From Halomonas sp. DQ26W (GTDB lineage Bacteria > Pseudomonadota > Gammaproteobacteria > Pseudomonadales > Halomonadaceae), in the NCBI RefSeq assembly GCF_003339685.1, contig NZ_QPKI01000017.1, positions 1 to 64,000 of the forward strand: a stretch of DNA of 64,000 nt, written 5' to 3'. The position numbers and the translations under genes were made by a program. The number at the start of each line of letters is the position of its first letter. The stretch's first letter is position 1. The notes below the pieces were generated by a model that saw nothing but the letters and a program-made list of their open reading frames with translations, did not search any database and had not been told where the DNA came from. This document shows, in pieces, positions 26,785-39,134 of the stretch.

Positions 26785-27411
26785 ATGATGCCACTCGTAC
26801 TGGTTGCGATAAGCGCCCCGATCGAGGCGGACCCGATCACATCGGTGCTGGGTCGCATCGATGCGCTGCAGGGGTATCGCATGACGCTGCGCAGCCAAAG
26901 CAGTGCGGGCGAGGAGGAGGTCATCCGCTACAGCTATCAATGCTCCGGCTACGTGCGCATGGACATGGAAACGCCCTATCGTGGGGCGGTACTGATCTAT
27001 CGCCCCGATACCGGTAAGGTCCAGCTGTGGCCCTTCGGTTCGCCGGGTAGGCGGCCGGGGCTCTCCCTGCGTCCCACCAACCGCATGGTGCGTAGCTCGA
27101 GCGGGCATCGCGTGGATCAGTCTGACGTGGGTACGCTGCTGCGCAATGTGCAGCAGCTACAGCGGCACGGTAAGGCACGCTTGCTCGAGCCGATGACACT
27201 CGATGGCTACCCGGTGCAGCATGTGGTGGTGGAAGCCGAGCCCGGCAGGGCGGTACACGAGGTGGCGCGCTACGACCTGTGGCTCGACGAGGAGACGCTG
27301 TTCCCGCTCAGGGTGATCAGCTACGACCGACGCGGCGAGCGCCTTGAAAGCGTACATCTGGAAGATGTCACCCTCGACCCGGCCTTCCCCTCCGACCACT
27401 TCACTCCATAA
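26785..27411 (+). CDS. LolA/DUF1571-like exported protein
   Basis: The 208-residue protein starts with a short hydrophobic leader ([15 protein letters not shown]) that fits a signal peptide. The rest is beta-rich, with [36 protein letters not shown] and [20 protein letters not shown], the pattern of the unclosed barrel of LolA-like and DUF1571 proteins that hold a hydrophobic ligand. A role in handling lipid or lipoprotein in the periplasm is a family-based guess. The next gene starts 17 bases later on the same strand. Confidence 0.6.
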   Translation: MMPLVLVAISAPIEADPITSVLGRIDALQGYRMTLRSQSSAGEEEVIRYSYQCSGYVRMDMETPYRGAVLIYRPDTGKVQLWPFGSPGRRPGLSLRPTNRMVRSSSGHRVDQSDVGTLLRNVQQLQRHGKARLLEPMTLDGYPVQHVVVEAEPGRAVHEVARYDLWLDEETLFPLRVISYDRRGERLESVHLEDVTLDPAFPSDHFTP

Positions 27412-27428
27412 GTATCATCTGTAAAATC

Positions 27429-27926
27429 ATGGCGAGATTCGAGTTCGATACGACGTGGCACCTCGACTTCCCGGCCGACGCGGTCTTCGATGCACTGACC
27501 GATTCGCTGCACTGGCCCGACTGGTGGCCCGGGCTGGTGGAGGTACGTCAGCTCGAGGTGGGAGACGATCACGGCATCGGTCGTTTCCAGCGTTTCGTTT
27601 GGAAGAGTCGGTTGGGCTACTACCTGCGCTTCGATATCCGGGTTACCCGTGTATGCCAACCCAGCCTGATCGAGGGGGTGGCGAGTGGCGACGTGGCCGG
27701 TTTCGGCAGTTGGCAGCTTTGTGAGACGAACACGTCCACTCGGGTGCGCTACCTCTGGCAGGTGCGAACGGTGCGCCCCTGGATGGGTCTGCTGGCTCGG
27801 GTGGCGCGCCCGCTGGTGGCCTGGAATCACCACGCCATGATGCGCGAAGGTCAGGTGGGGCTGGTACGGCACCTGACTAGCTTTGCGCCGCGCCCGCGCT
27901 TTCCTGGTCGTTCACCGCCCAGGTAG
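27429..27926 (+). CDS. SRPBCC (START-like) domain protein
   Basis: The 165-residue protein shows the polyketide cyclase/dehydrase helix-grip fold: TTWHLDFPADAVFDALTDSL, HWPDWWPGLVEVRQLE, RYLWQVRTVRPW, and a long C-terminal helix with NHHAMMREGQVGLVRHL. Proteins of this fold bind hydrophobic ligands in a deep pocket. It follows the LolA-like gene by 17 bases and the two are probably co-transcribed, suggesting a shared lipid or hydrophobic ligand. Confidence 0.78.
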   Translation: MARFEFDTTWHLDFPADAVFDALTDSLHWPDWWPGLVEVRQLEVGDDHGIGRFQRFVWKSRLGYYLRFDIRVTRVCQPSLIEGVASGDVAGFGSWQLCETNTSTRVRYLWQVRTVRPWMGLLARVARPLVAWNHHAMMREGQVGLVRHLTSFAPRPRFPGRSPPR

Positions 27927-28156
27927 GCGTCATTGATCTCGATGCGGCCGGAGAGCAAGCCGTTCAGGCTCAAGCTTGATTCAAGGCAAGGCTACCAAGG
28001 TCACACCGGCTCGCCTTGCCGCAAGGTGGGGCCGGCTTGGCCAGCCGACCGGGAACAGTGCCTGGGTCCTGTGATGTGCCGCATGGCAAAGTCCGCTTCC
28101 GGGTGCCATCCTGAGTGAACAAACCAATAGCCGAATGTCGGTAATCGAGGAGGCTT

Positions 28157-29029
28157 ATGAGACTGCCACTGATCTGGCGCTACCTGGCACCATTATATCT
28201 GGGTGGCTTGCTGCTGCTTGGCGCGCATGCTGCCGGTGCCCGTGAACTCGCCGCCGAGCCTGATCATATGGTCGAGGTCGAGATCGCCACCGTGGGCATG
28301 GCCGGTTTTGGCGGCCCGCCGGTGGTGCTCTTGAGGGAGCCCGGGACTCAAGATGTCATTCCGATCTTCATTGGGCCCAACGAGGCGGGTGCCATTCTGC
28401 GCGGCCTGGGTGGCGAACGCACCCCGCGTCCCATGACTCATGAGCTGCTCGGTGATGTCCTCTTGGGTGTCGACGTAACGCTGGAGCGCATCTATGTCGA
28501 TGCCATCGTCGACAACACTTTTCTCGGCATGCTGGAGTTGCGTGTCCAGGGCCGGGAGGAGCCGGTGCGGATCGACAGTCGACCCAGCGATGCCATCGCC
28601 CTGGCGCTGTATGCGGGAGCGAGCATCCATGTCGCGCCCCAGGTTCTGGAAGCGGCGCGGCAGATCGAGTATGAAGCGCTGGACGATCAGGTTGTGGTGG
28701 CGTTGGGTATCACGGTGACCCCGGCGGATGATGACCTGCGTGAGGCGCTCGGCCTGCCCGATCGGGAGGGCGTGCTTGTCAGCGATACCCGTGGGCCAGC
28801 TGCTGAGGCCGGCATGGAGCCCGGGGCCTTGATACTCGAAGTGAATGGCGAAGTACCGGCCACACCCATGCGGTTTCTCGAGCTGGTGCGTGACACTCCA
28901 CGGGACGAAGGCGCCCAGTTGCGCTACTGGCAGGCAGGGGAGGAGTACGAGCTCGAACTCTCCACCGACGTACCGCCACCCCGCACGGTGCCGCGCGAGC
29001 CCCTTGAGGTGCCCGGCATCCAGGCATGA
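28157..29029 (+). CDS. Exported DUF151 (bifunctional nuclease)-PDZ fusion protein
   Basis: The 290-residue protein begins with a clear signal peptide (residues 1-28, ending AGARELAAE). A DUF151 domain follows at about residues 35-170 (MVEVEIATVGMAG, RIYVDAIVDNTFLGMLEL, IDSRPSDAIALALYAGA). A PDZ domain closes the protein at about residues 195-265 (VLVSDTRGPAAEAGMEPGAL and ILEVNGEVPATPMRFLELV). DUF151 proteins are described as nucleases with DNase and RNase activity in plants and bacteria, usually cytoplasmic. A signal peptide and a PDZ domain are unusual, and point to a periplasmic role, perhaps with a protease partner. ATG 28157 has a GGAGG ribosome binding site. Confidence 0.8.
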   Translation: MRLPLIWRYLAPLYLGGLLLLGAHAAGARELAAEPDHMVEVEIATVGMAGFGGPPVVLLREPGTQDVIPIFIGPNEAGAILRGLGGERTPRPMTHELLGDVLLGVDVTLERIYVDAIVDNTFLGMLELRVQGREEPVRIDSRPSDAIALALYAGASIHVAPQVLEAARQIEYEALDDQVVVALGITVTPADDDLREALGLPDREGVLVSDTRGPAAEAGMEPGALILEVNGEVPATPMRFLELVRDTPRDEGAQLRYWQAGEEYELELSTDVPPPRTVPREPLEVPGIQA

Positions 29030-29085
29030 TGCATGCGCGGTTGCTACAGCATTGACGCCTGTGGGGGCTGCTTCATGTCCCAGCT

Positions 29086-30453
<1,368 letters not shown>

Positions 30454-30504
30454 CTCAGGTGCGACCATGGCCTGGCCGGGTCGGGGAGGTGCATGTCAAG
30501 ACGT

Positions 30505-31971
30505 TCATAGGATTGGTGGCACGATCTCGAACAGATGGCCGTCGTCGGCTCCTTCACTATTCGACTCGTTGAGCTGAAGATACTGCTGCTGGCTGCGGTC
30601 GACGTAGGAGAGTATCTCGTAGTAGCGACGAATATTGCGCACATAGATGACCGGCTCGCCGCCACGGGCATAGCCGTGACGAGTCTGGCTGTGCCATTCA
30701 CGTTTCTGCAGCAGCGGCAAGGCTTCGCGGACGTCTTCCCAGCGGTCGGGGTCACCATCGAGCTGTTCGGTTATCCGGCGGGCATCGTAGAGGTGACCCA
30801 GACCGACATTGTAGGCGGCCATGGCCATGAACAACCGGTCATCGCCCTGGATTGAGTCGGGCAAGCGATCCTTGACGTGTCGCAGATAGCGGGCGCCGCC
30901 ATCAATGCTCTGGGCCGGATCCAGGCGGTCATCGACGCCCATTTCGCCGGCGGTTGGCAGGGTCAGCATCATCAGACCGCGCACCCCGGTGGGTGAGGTG
31001 GCCTCGGGATCCCAGTGCGATTCCTGGTAACCCAGCGCCGCCAGCAGCTTCCAGTCGAAGCCGGTGTTGCGGGCGGCCTCGCGAAACAACGCCGTATAGT
31101 CGGGCAGGCGCTCATGCAGATGCGCGATGAAGACCCGGGCGCCGACGTATTCGAGATAGTCATCGTGGCCGAAGTGGCGGTCGACCAGCTCGTTAAGGGT
31201 TCCTTCGTGTTGCAATTGCTGCAGGAAGCGGTTGGCCTCCTGCTGCAGGCGCAAGCCGCCCTGGGCGGGAAAGGCCCAGGCCATGGAGAGTGGCTGGCCG
31301 AGCAGGAAGCCGCGTTCGACGCCGGGAAAGAAGATCCGGTTGGTTCGGAACTGATGGTCGTACACTACCGCAGCATCGAGATTGCCGCTCTCCACCCGAC
31401 TGAGCAGTTCGGGCACCTCGACCTCGGGCGACTCACGCCAGCCAAGCTCGGGATATTCGGCCTGTAGCCCGCGCAGGGCCTGATCGGTGCCCGAGCCGCG
31501 GATGGTGCCGATCTCTAGGCCGGCCAACCCCGCCGGGTCCTTGACCGGCGGCAAGCCGCGCCGGTAAACCAGTACCGGCTGCAGGTCAAAAATTGCCCGG
31601 CTGAAGATCAGGCCTTCCTGTCCCGGGTCCAGGGGAAGAGTGGCGGCGCCCAGATCCCCTTCCCGGCGCACGGCTTCGACCACGCTCATGATGTGGTGAC
31701 TGGCGTCCAGGGTCAGGCTGACGCCGAGGTGGTCGGCGAAGCGCCACATCAGCTCGTACTCGAAGCCGGTCGGGCCATGGCGTCCTTCATAGTAGGTAGT
31801 CGGCGTGTTACGCGTGTGCACACTGAGAAAGTCACGCTCGCGGACTGCCTCGAGGAGGTCGTCTGGCGGGGTGAAATGCCGGTAGGGCAGCAGGTTCAGC
31901 ACGACCCCCAACAGCAGCAGGGCGGCAAGGCGTAGACGACGCTGTGCGAGTCGACTCATGGGTTCAGGCAT
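30505..31971 (-). CDS. mltF: Membrane-bound lytic murein transglycosylase F
   Basis: The 488-residue protein has an N-terminal membrane segment (residues 13-27), a periplasmic amino-acid-binding-like domain (about 45-265, with [17 protein letters not shown]), and a C-terminal SLT domain (about 285-450). The SLT catalytic Glu is in [14 protein letters not shown], and [13 protein letters not shown] and [13 protein letters not shown] complete its motifs. MltF cuts glycan strands to anhydromuropeptides. It lies divergent from purL, a placement also known in Enterobacteria, which supports the assignment. No lipobox Cys is seen at the N-terminus. Confidence 0.93.
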   Translation of the reverse strand: MPEPMSRLAQRRLRLAALLLLGVVLNLLPYRHFTPPDDLLEAVRERDFLSVHTRNTPTTYYEGRHGPTGFEYELMWRFADHLGVSLTLDASHHIMSVVEAVRREGDLGAATLPLDPGQEGLIFSRAIFDLQPVLVYRRGLPPVKDPAGLAGLEIGTIRGSGTDQALRGLQAEYPELGWRESPEVEVPELLSRVESGNLDAAVVYDHQFRTNRIFFPGVERGFLLGQPLSMAWAFPAQGGLRLQQEANRFLQQLQHEGTLNELVDRHFGHDDYLEYVGARVFIAHLHERLPDYTALFREAARNTGFDWKLLAALGYQESHWDPEATSPTGVRGLMMLTLPTAGEMGVDDRLDPAQSIDGGARYLRHVKDRLPDSIQGDDRLFMAMAAYNVGLGHLYDARRITEQLDGDPDRWEDVREALPLLQKREWHSQTRHGYARGGEPVIYVRNIRRYYEILSYVDRSQQQYLQLNESNSEGADDGHLFEIVPPIL

Positions 31972-32126
31972 TTAGGCACGATCGGCGATGAGGGCTTCAC
32001 GATAACGTTACAAGGGGCATGTGTCATCCGCCGGATTTCGTCTCGCCCCCGCTTTCCAGTATCATGTCGGCTTTCTAAGCCGTGTATGCGGCCCCTTCCT
32101 ACGCTTGCTTCAGAGGCTCCAAAGAC

Positions 32127-35100
32127 ATGCTCGAACTTCGAGGCGCGCCTGCCCTTTCCGCTTTCCGTCACGACAAGCTGCTGGCTGCCCTGCGCGCGCG
32201 GGTTCCCGAGGTCGAGTCCCTGCACGCTGCCTACGTGCATTTCGTCGATCATGACGGTGAGCTGGCCGACGATGAGCGACATGTACTCGACCGCCTGCTT
32301 GACTATGGCATCCTGAGTGAGGGTACGGGTGACGCCGGCGCCGAGGGGCAGCTGTTTCTGGTGGTGCCACGTATCGGCACCCAGTCGCCCTGGTCTTCCA
32401 AGGCCACCGATATCGTGCACAGCTGTGGTCTGGCGAAGATCCGTCGCCTGGAGCGAGGCATCGCCTACCGTGTCACACTCAAGGCACCGATGTCCGAGTC
32501 CGCCTTTACGGCCATCGTGGAGACCCTGCACGATCGCATGACCGAGAACGTACTGGCCGACCCCTCCGATGCTGCCAAGCTATTTGCCCACCATGAACCG
32601 GTACCGCTGGGTCAGGTGAATATCCTCGAAGGCGGGCGTGGCGCCCTGGAGGCGGCCAATGGTGAGCTGGGCCTGGCCCTGGCCAGCGACGAGATCGACT
32701 ACCTGCTGGCTGCATTCCAGGAACTGGCGCGCAATCCCACCGACGTCGAGTTGATGATGTTTGCCCAAGCGAACTCGGAACACTGCCGCCACAAGATCTT
32801 CAATGCCGACTGGATTGTCGACGGTGAGACGCAGCCGCACTCGCTCTTCAAGATGATCAAGAATACCTTCAGCGCCTCGCCGGAGGATATTCTCTCGGCC
32901 TACAGCGACAACGCCGCCGTGATACGCGGTAGCGAGGCGGGACGATTCTTCGCCGCACCGCTGACCGGCAAGGCCGCCGAGCGTGCTGTCTACGGCGCGC
33001 AGCACGAGCCGATCCATATCCTGATGAAGGTGGAGACGCACAACCACCCAACGGCCATCGCACCCTATCCCGGGGCTGCTACCGGAGCCGGCGGCGAGAT
33101 CCGTGACGAGGGCGCCACCGGCATCGGCGGCAAGCCCAAGGCTGGGCTCACCGGCTTCACCGTTTCCAACCTGCGCATCCCCGAATTCGTACAGCCCTGG
33201 GAAACTTTTGATTATGGCAAGCCGGATCGCATGCAGTCAGCGCTTTCGATCATGCTCGAGGGACCCATTGGCGGTGCCTCCTTCAACAACGAGTTCGGGC
33301 GTCCTAACCTGACTGGTTACTTCCGCACCTTCGAGCAGGATGCCATGGGCGCCGGGGGCATCGAGCGTCGTGGCTACCACAAGCCGATCATGATCGCTGG
33401 CGGCTACGGCAACATTCGCGACGGCCATGTCCAGAAGGGCGAGATCCCCGTCGGTGGCAAGCTGATTGTCATGGGTGGTCCGGCCATGCTGATCGGTCTG
33501 GGCGGGGGTGCGGCTTCTTCCATGGCTTCCGGCACCTCGAGCGCAGACCTTGATTTTGCCTCGGTGCAGCGTGAGAACCCCGAGATCGAGCGGCGCGCCC
33601 AGGAAGTGATTGACCGCTGCTGGGCGCTCGGCGAGAACAACCCCATCCGCTTCTTCCATGATGTAGGCGCAGGCGGCCTTTCCAACGCCCTGCCGGAACT
33701 GGTCAAGGACGGTAACCGCGGCGGGTGCTTCGATCTGCGTGCCGTACCCAACGCCGAGCCGGGCATGAGCCCGCTGGAGATCTGGTGCAACGAGGCTCAA
33801 GAGCGCTATGTGCTGGCCGTGGCGCCGGAGGACCTCGAGACCTTTGATGCACTCTGTACACGGGAACGCTGCCCCTATGCTGTGGTCGGCGAGGCCATTG
33901 AAGCCCATCACCTGGAAGTGCGCGACGGGCATTTCGAAAGCCAGCCGGTCGATCTGCCCATGAGCGTGCTGTTCGGCAAGCCGCCAAAGATGCAGCGCGA
34001 GTTCGAGCGGGAAAGCAGGGAGCAGTCGGGGGTGATGCTCGACAACCTGGACCTGCGTGAAGCGATGGATCGCGTGTTGCGCTTGCCCTCCGTGGCTTCC
34101 AAGAGTTTCCTGATCACCATCGGTGACCGCACCATTACCGGCATGGTGGCCCGCGACCAGATGGTCGGCCCCTGGCAGGTGCCCGTGGCAGATGTCGCCG
34201 TGACCACCGCCAGCTACGATACCCATGCCGGTGAGGCCATGGCCATGGGCGAGCGGCCGCCGGTGGCGTTGATCGACCCTGCCGCCAGCGCACGTATGGC
34301 GGTAGCCGAGGCGATCACCAACCTGGCCGCGGCACCCATCGACAAGCTGGGTAACATCAAGCTTTCCGCCAACTGGATGAGCGCCGCCGACCATGTCGGC
34401 GAGAACCAGGCGCTGTTTGATGCCGTGCATGCCGTGGGTATGGAACTCTGCCCGGCGCTGGGCATTGCGATTCCGGTGGGCAAGGATTCGATGTCAATGC
34501 GTACCGCCTGGACGACTCAGGGTGACAGGAGAGAGCCGGAAGAGAGGAGCGTCACCTCGCCGCTGTCACTGGTGGTTACCGGCTTTGCCCCGGTTACCGA
34601 TGCCATGGCCACCCTGACCCCGCAAATTAATCTGGAGCAGGACGAGTCAGACCTCATCCTGATCGACCTGGGGGCGGGCAAGAACCGGCTAGGCGGTTCG
34701 GCCCTGGCCCAGGTCTATGGCCAGGTGGGCGATGCATGCCCCGACCTGGATGACCCCGAAGACCTCAAAGCGTTCTTCGCGGTAATTCAGGGTCTCAACC
34801 GCGACGGCAAGCTGCTGGCCTACCACGACCGCAGTGACGGCGGGTTGCTGGTGACGTTGCTGGAGATGGCATTTGCCGCCCACGCTGGCCTCGAGATCAA
34901 GCTCGATTGGCTGATCGACGAGCCGGCCGACGCTGTGGACGCGCTGTTCGCCGAGGAGCTCGGCGCGGTGATTCAGGTCAATCGTCAGTACACTGAGGAG
35001 GTGCTGAGCCAGTTCGCTGGCGCGGGCATTGAGACATGCGGCGTCATTGCCCGGCCGCGCTATGACGATCAGGTGCGGGTGACGCTCTTTGAGGAACCGC

Positions 35101-36068
35101 TGCTGGAGACGACTCGGCTGCTGGCCCAGCGCACCTGGACAGAAACCAGCTACCGCATGCAGGCGCTGCGCGACAACCCGGAGTGCGCCAAGAGCGAGTT
35201 CGACGGCCTGCTCGACGGCCGCGACCCTGGTCTTTCCGCCAGCCCAGCCTTCGACGTGAACGAGGACATAGGCGCGCCCTTCGTCAACCTCGCGCGGCCG
35301 ACGGTGGCTGTGCTTCGCGAACAGGGCGTGAACGGCCAGTTGGAGATGGCCTGGTCCTTCGACCGTGCCGGCTTCGAGGCCGTTGACGTGCATATGAGCG
35401 ATATCCTCGCAGGGCGTATCGACCTCGAGTCGTTCAAGGGCCTGGTCGCCTGTGGCGGTTTCTCCTATGGAGACGTACTGGGCGCAGGCGGCGGTTGGGC
35501 CAAGTCAGTACTGTTCAACGAACGGGCGCGCGAGCAGTTTGCCGACTTCTTCGCCCGCGAAGACAGCTTCGGTCTGGGCGTCTGCAATGGCTGCCAGATG
35601 TTTTCCCAGTTGCGGGAACTGATTCCCGGAGCCGAGAACTGGCCGCGCTTCGTGCGCAACGAATCCGAGCAGTTCGAGGCGCGCGTGGCCATGGTGCAGG
35701 TGGAGAGTAGCCCCTCGATCCTGTTGGCTGGCATGGAGGGCTCGCGTCTGCCGATCGCCGTGGCCCACGGCGAGGGTCGTGCCGAGTTTCGCGACAGCGC
35801 CCACCTGCGCAGCATGCAGGTCAGCACCCAGGTGGCGCTGCGCTTCGTGGACAACTACGGCCAGGTGACCAGCCACTACCCGGCCAATCCCAACGGATCA
35901 CCCTCCGGCATTACCGGGCTGACCACGCCAGACGGTAGGGTAACGATCATGATGCCGCATCCGGAGCGGGTGGTGCGTGCGGTCACCAACTCCTGGCGCC
36001 CCGCGGAGTGGAGCCAGGACGGCGCCTGGATGCGATTGTTCCGCAATGCCCGTGTATGGCTAGGCTGA
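32127..36068 (+). CDS. purL: Phosphoribosylformylglycinamidine synthase
   Basis: The 1313-residue single-chain enzyme converts FGAR, glutamine and ATP to FGAM in purine synthesis. It carries the large-type PurL order: a PurS-like N-terminal part (1-150), a linker, two ATPase halves (about 220-620 and 640-1010, with [15 protein letters not shown] and [20 protein letters not shown]), and a C-terminal glutaminase (about 1045-1313). The glutaminase Cys is in [10 protein letters not shown] and its partner His and Glu in [12 protein letters not shown] chose the ATG at 32127, where homology starts; an in-frame upstream region to 32082 is short. A hairpin follows at 36089-36115. Confidence 0.97.
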   Translation: MLELRGAPALSAFRHDKLLAALRARVPEVESLHAAYVHFVDHDGELADDERHVLDRLLDYGILSEGTGDAGAEGQLFLVVPRIGTQSPWSSKATDIVHSCGLAKIRRLERGIAYRVTLKAPMSESAFTAIVETLHDRMTENVLADPSDAAKLFAHHEPVPLGQVNILEGGRGALEAANGELGLALASDEIDYLLAAFQELARNPTDVELMMFAQANSEHCRHKIFNADWIVDGETQPHSLFKMIKNTFSASPEDILSAYSDNAAVIRGSEAGRFFAAPLTGKAAERAVYGAQHEPIHILMKVETHNHPTAIAPYPGAATGAGGEIRDEGATGIGGKPKAGLTGFTVSNLRIPEFVQPWETFDYGKPDRMQSALSIMLEGPIGGASFNNEFGRPNLTGYFRTFEQDAMGAGGIERRGYHKPIMIAGGYGNIRDGHVQKGEIPVGGKLIVMGGPAMLIGLGGGAASSMASGTSSADLDFASVQRENPEIERRAQEVIDRCWALGENNPIRFFHDVGAGGLSNALPELVKDGNRGGCFDLRAVPNAEPGMSPLEIWCNEAQERYVLAVAPEDLETFDALCTRERCPYAVVGEAIEAHHLEVRDGHFESQPVDLPMSVLFGKPPKMQREFERESREQSGVMLDNLDLREAMDRVLRLPSVASKSFLITIGDRTITGMVARDQMVGPWQVPVADVAVTTASYDTHAGEAMAMGERPPVALIDPAASARMAVAEAITNLAAAPIDKLGNIKLSANWMSAADHVGENQALFDAVHAVGMELCPALGIAIPVGKDSMSMRTAWTTQGDRREPEERSVTSPLSLVVTGFAPVTDAMATLTPQINLEQDESDLILIDLGAGKNRLGGSALAQVYGQVGDACPDLDDPEDLKAFFAVIQGLNRDGKLLAYHDRSDGGLLVTLLEMAFAAHAGLEIKLDWLIDEPADAVDALFAEELGAVIQVNRQYTEEVLSQFAGAGIETCGVIARPRYDDQVRVTLFEEPLLETTRLLAQRTWTETSYRMQALRDNPECAKSEFDGLLDGRDPGLSASPAFDVNEDIGAPFVNLARPTVAVLREQGVNGQLEMAWSFDRAGFEAVDVHMSDILAGRIDLESFKGLVACGGFSYGDVLGAGGGWAKSVLFNERAREQFADFFAREDSFGLGVCNGCQMFSQLRELIPGAENWPRFVRNESEQFEARVAMVQVESSPSILLAGMEGSRLPIAVAHGEGRAEFRDSAHLRSMQVSTQVALRFVDNYGQVTSHYPANPNGSPSGITGLTTPDGRVTIMMPHPERVVRAVTNSWRPAEWSQDGAWMRLFRNARVWLG

Positions 36069-36088
36069 ATAGCGACATGGCCAAACGC

Positions 36089-36115
36089 AATGAGGCGACC
36101 TCAAGTCGTCTCATT
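36089..36115 (+). terminator. Probable purL terminator
   Basis: AATGAGGCGAC pairs with GTCGTCTCATT (one G-T pair) around a five-base loop, 20 bases after the purL stop. The following CGTTTCACG is only weakly T-rich. Confidence 0.6.
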
Positions 36116-36190
36116 CGTTTCACGTGGCTTCACGTGGCGTGTCTCCTGTCGCTTGGCTTCACTTGAATGGCAAGCGACCGGTACTTGTCG

Positions 36191-36682
36191 TCAGGACGCC
36201 TTCTTGGACAGGTCCAGGCAGAGGCGGGTCTTCACGAAACCCTCGAGAACAGTGTGTTCCGCCAGCTTCTGCTTGATGATGACCGTCAGGGCGGGATAGA
36301 GCGCCGGGATGGCGCTAGCGTCGCGCAGGTGCCGGTGGAACCGCAGCGAGTAATCGGCATCGGTCACGGCCTGGCCCAGGATGTCGTTCGCCATATCCGA
36401 ACTGCAGATAAAATAAAGCTTGGCGGCATCTGGCTGCACGCCACTGGTGGGCAGGTCGGTGAGCCCAAATTGACGGCAAACACGCTGTAGCACCTTGATG
36501 CGCGTCTCGCACTGGATCCCCAGCGATGCCATCAGTCGACTCACTGCCGTATCGAAGGTCAGGAAGCTGAAGGCAAGCTGCCGATAGCGGGCTAGCTCGG
36601 CCTTTTCATGGGTCTCGGCCAGGGTCAACAATTCATCCAGTACCAACACGAGCCTGGCGATCTTCGTTTTGTTTTCAGGCAT
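36191..36682 (-). CDS. Hypothetical protein, 163 residues
   Basis: I do not recognise the family. The protein is almost wholly helical, with no signal peptide or membrane helix: KTKIARLVLVLDELLTLAET at the start, EKAELARYRQLAFSFLTFDT next, and RVCRQFGLTDLPTSG in the middle. Two Cys-containing stretches (GIQCETRI, FICSSDM) lack metal-site spacing. Codon use fits the surroundings. It is a single gene, convergent with purL. Confidence 0.6.
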   Translation of the reverse strand: MPENKTKIARLVLVLDELLTLAETHEKAELARYRQLAFSFLTFDTAVSRLMASLGIQCETRIKVLQRVCRQFGLTDLPTSGVQPDAAKLYFICSSDMANDILGQAVTDADYSLRFHRHLRDASAIPALYPALTVIIKQKLAEHTVLEGFVKTRLCLDLSKKAS

Positions 36683-37242
36683 GGCAGTGTCCTCTAAACG
36701 GGTGGTAGTGGCAGCTCCCTTTGAAAGAAGGAGACTGGCGACCTTATCGCCCGTTTTACATGATTTACATCAAGTGCCGCGACGCTTTGTGGCGTTGTGG
36801 CATCGATTCCATTCGCAGGGTATGAAGAAAACCATTATCACCATCCCCTTTGCCCGTTGGTGGATTACGGCTTTCGTCTGACACGGCTCTGAATTCCCAC
36901 TATAGACGTGCATTGCAAGACCTGCATGGCGATGGGTGAAACGATTGTTTGAATATTTGCCTGAATAACGCCAAACCAAAAAAAAGCGCTTGAATGGGAA
37001 GGCGATAGCAAAAGGAAATTTTTTGTGACCGAGTGCTGCTCTCTTTTACAAATCACCTGACGGAGGTGCTCCTCAAGCGACCGAGAGAGCACAACGGGCT
37101 AGACTGAACGATGATCGATCTGCCGCCGGATCAGCGAGCGGTGTGGTAGCAGCAGCCTCTGGCGAGTGTCAGACTGTCTCTCGTACCGCCATCTTGCTAG
37201 ACTGCCCCGTTGATCGAGTCTTCCCCGAGAGGCCAGCCCCGC
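36683..37242. other. Gene-free stretch ahead of scpA
   Basis: This 560-base stretch is A+T-richer than average and contains no protein-like frame on either strand. It must hold the promoters of the minus-strand gene ending at 36191 and of the scpA operon. I found no hairpin strong enough to name and no known RNA family. Confidence 0.4.
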
Positions 37243-38199
37243 GTGAGCGAGACGCCCCAGACGGATGCGCCTGAACAGCGTGACATGCCGGATGCCGCGG
37301 TTCCAGCGGAGGCCTTGGCGCGACTGTTCGACGAGCCGATCACCGAGCTGCCGGATGACCTCTACATTCCGCCAGAGGCGCTACGGATATTCCTTGAGGC
37401 CTTCGAAGGGCCGCTGGACTTGCTGCTATATCTGATTCGCCGCCAGAACCTGGATATTCTGGCCATCAACGTGGCCGCCATCACCCATCAGTACATCGAG
37501 TACGTGGAGCTGATGAAGGCCATGGAGATCGAGTTGGCCGGGGAGTACCTGCTGATGGCCGCGATGCTGGCCGAGATCAAGTCACGCACCCTATTGCCGC
37601 GCCCGGCCAAGGCGAACGGCGACGACGACGAGGACGACCCACGGGCCGAGCTGATCCGGCGCCTGCAAGAGTACGAGCAGCTCAAGAGTGCTGCCGAGGC
37701 GCTGGCGGAGCTGCCACGGGTGGGGCGCGACTGGTTCCCGGCCCGCGCCGCGCTGCCACCGTTGCAGGCCCGGGTGCTATACCCTGATGTGGAGCTCGAT
37801 GAGCTGCTCGGTGCTCTGGCTGGTATCTTGCGGCGTGCCGAGCTTAACCAGGTGCACCATATTGGTCGCGAGACGCTCTCCACACGAGAGCGGATGCTGG
37901 CGATCATGGAGCACCTGACTCATCAGCACTACACGCCTTTCGAAGCGTTGTTCACTTTGGAGGAGGGCAGGGCTGGGGTCATCGTCACCTTCATGGCGAT
38001 TCTGGAGCTGGCCAAGGAGGCGATGATCGAAATCGTGCAGAATGCCCCGCTCTCGCCGATCCATGTGCGCGCCCGGGCGCCACGAGAGGAGGTCGATGAG
38101 ACGGCCTTTGATGATGAGGGAGCCGATGTCGAAAGCCCCTTCGATGTCGAGAGTCTTTTTGAAAAGGCGGTCGACATGCCGAAGGGGGGTGGGGTATGA
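37243..38199 (+). CDS. scpA: Segregation and condensation protein A
   Basis: ScpA is the kleisin that bridges the two heads of the SMC dimer. The 318-residue protein has the N-terminal helical part with FEGPLDLLLYLIRRQNLDILAI (shown here in part as FEGPLDLLLYLIRR), EYLLMAAMLAEIKSR, the variable acidic middle, and the C-terminal winged helix with FMAILELAKEAMIEIVQ. I prefer the GTG at 37243 (MSETPQTD), since the frame upstream to a TTG at 37210 has no ribosome binding site. Its stop overlaps the start of scpB by four bases, so the two are translated together. Confidence 0.92.
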   Translation: MSETPQTDAPEQRDMPDAAVPAEALARLFDEPITELPDDLYIPPEALRIFLEAFEGPLDLLLYLIRRQNLDILAINVAAITHQYIEYVELMKAMEIELAGEYLLMAAMLAEIKSRTLLPRPAKANGDDDEDDPRAELIRRLQEYEQLKSAAEALAELPRVGRDWFPARAALPPLQARVLYPDVELDELLGALAGILRRAELNQVHHIGRETLSTRERMLAIMEHLTHQHYTPFEALFTLEEGRAGVIVTFMAILELAKEAMIEIVQNAPLSPIHVRARAPREEVDETAFDDEGADVESPFDVESLFEKAVDMPKGGGV

Positions 38200-39134
38200 G
38201 CGCCATGGAGCTGCCCGACAGCCTCGACGAGATTCTCGAGGCGGCCCTGTTGGCAGCAGCGGAACCGCTGTCGCTGGAGCGTCTCGAGAGCCTGTTCGAC
38301 GACAATGAGCGACCACCGCGTCGTGCGCTGCGTGAGGCGCTGGTGCGCGTCGAGGGGCGCCACGTGACAGGCGCCATGGAGCTGATCGAAACCGCTTCCG
38401 GTTATCAGTTGCGTATCCGGCCGCGTCTCTCCCCTTGGGTGTCCCGGTTATGGGAGGAGCGCCCCCAGCGCTATTCACGGGCGCTGCTCGAGACCCTGGC
38501 GCTGATCGCCTATCGGCAGCCGGTGACCCGCGGCGACATCGAGGAAGTGCGGGGCGTGGCGGTGAGCAGCTCGATCATGCGCACACTGACCGAGCGCGGC
38601 TGGATACGAGTGGTCGGCCATCGGGACGTGCCCGGCCGGCCGGCGGTCTATGCCACTACCCGCTCCTTCCTCGACGATTTCGGACTCAAGACGCTGGATG
38701 AGCTGCCGCCCATGCATGAACTGAAAGGGGTGGCGGAGCCCTTCTTCGAAGATGAAACGCCGCCGCCCAGCCCCATTCTGGCCCAAGCCGACGAGCCGGT
38801 CGATGAGCCGGTCGATGAGCCGGTCGATGAGCCGGTCGATGAGACAGAGGAGCGCCCTGGTGACGGGGACGAGGCAGGTGCTGACCCGATGAGCACTGAA
38901 GCGAACAAAAGCCAAAAGAAAACAGCGCTGGCGGCCAGGAAGCAAAGTGGTGAAAATCACGACACGACGGCCGGGATGGCCGACGTAACACACGCCGGGA
39001 AGGCGTCCGACAGGCCCGGGCTGAGCTTTGCCGATCTGGAAGCCCGCCTGGCCGAACGTGCCCGCACCAGCGTCGATGATGACGGCGGAGCGGGGGCGGA
39101 ATTCACACCTGATGAGACATCTGACGAACCATGA
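38196..39134 (+). CDS. scpB: Segregation and condensation protein B with long acidic tail
   Basis: ScpB forms two winged-helix domains that bind ScpA and complete the SMC condensin. Those domains fill residues 8-180: [60 protein letters not shown] and [17 protein letters not shown]. The remaining 130 residues form a low-complexity tail unusual for the family, with four DEPV units from a 12-base tandem repeat and a run of Lys, Gln and Ser. The start overlaps the scpA stop and the stop overlaps the rluB start (ATGA), a tight three-gene operon. Confidence 0.92.
   Translation: MSAMELPDSLDEILEAALLAAAEPLSLERLESLFDDNERPPRRALREALVRVEGRHVTGAMELIETASGYQLRIRPRLSPWVSRLWEERPQRYSRALLETLALIAYRQPVTRGDIEEVRGVAVSSSIMRTLTERGWIRVVGHRDVPGRPAVYATTRSFLDDFGLKTLDELPPMHELKGVAEPFFEDETPPPSPILAQADEPVDEPVDEPVDEPVDETEERPGDGDEAGADPMSTEANKSQKKTALAARKQSGENHDTTAGMADVTHAGKASDRPGLSFADLEARLAERARTSVDDDGGAGAEFTPDETSDEP
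38790..38837 (+). repeat. Four 12-bp tandem repeats within scpB
   Basis: The unit GATGAGCCGGTC (first copy GACGAGCCGGTC) is repeated four times without interruption and encodes DEPV four times. Such in-frame tandem repeats can gain or lose units by slippage without breaking the frame. Confidence 0.9.

Noticed and set aside
26656..27108. N-terminal extension of nfo to 433 residues
   Set aside because: Overlaps the divergent LolA-like gene; Nfo homology and usual length start at 26655.
31995..32015. Possible PurR operator (ACGATAACGTTACA) ahead of purL
   Set aside because: Too many mismatches to the enteric consensus, and presence of PurR in this organism is unknown.
38790..38837. CRISPR-like array
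   Set aside because: The repeats are 12 bases, contiguous and in frame inside scpB, without spacers.
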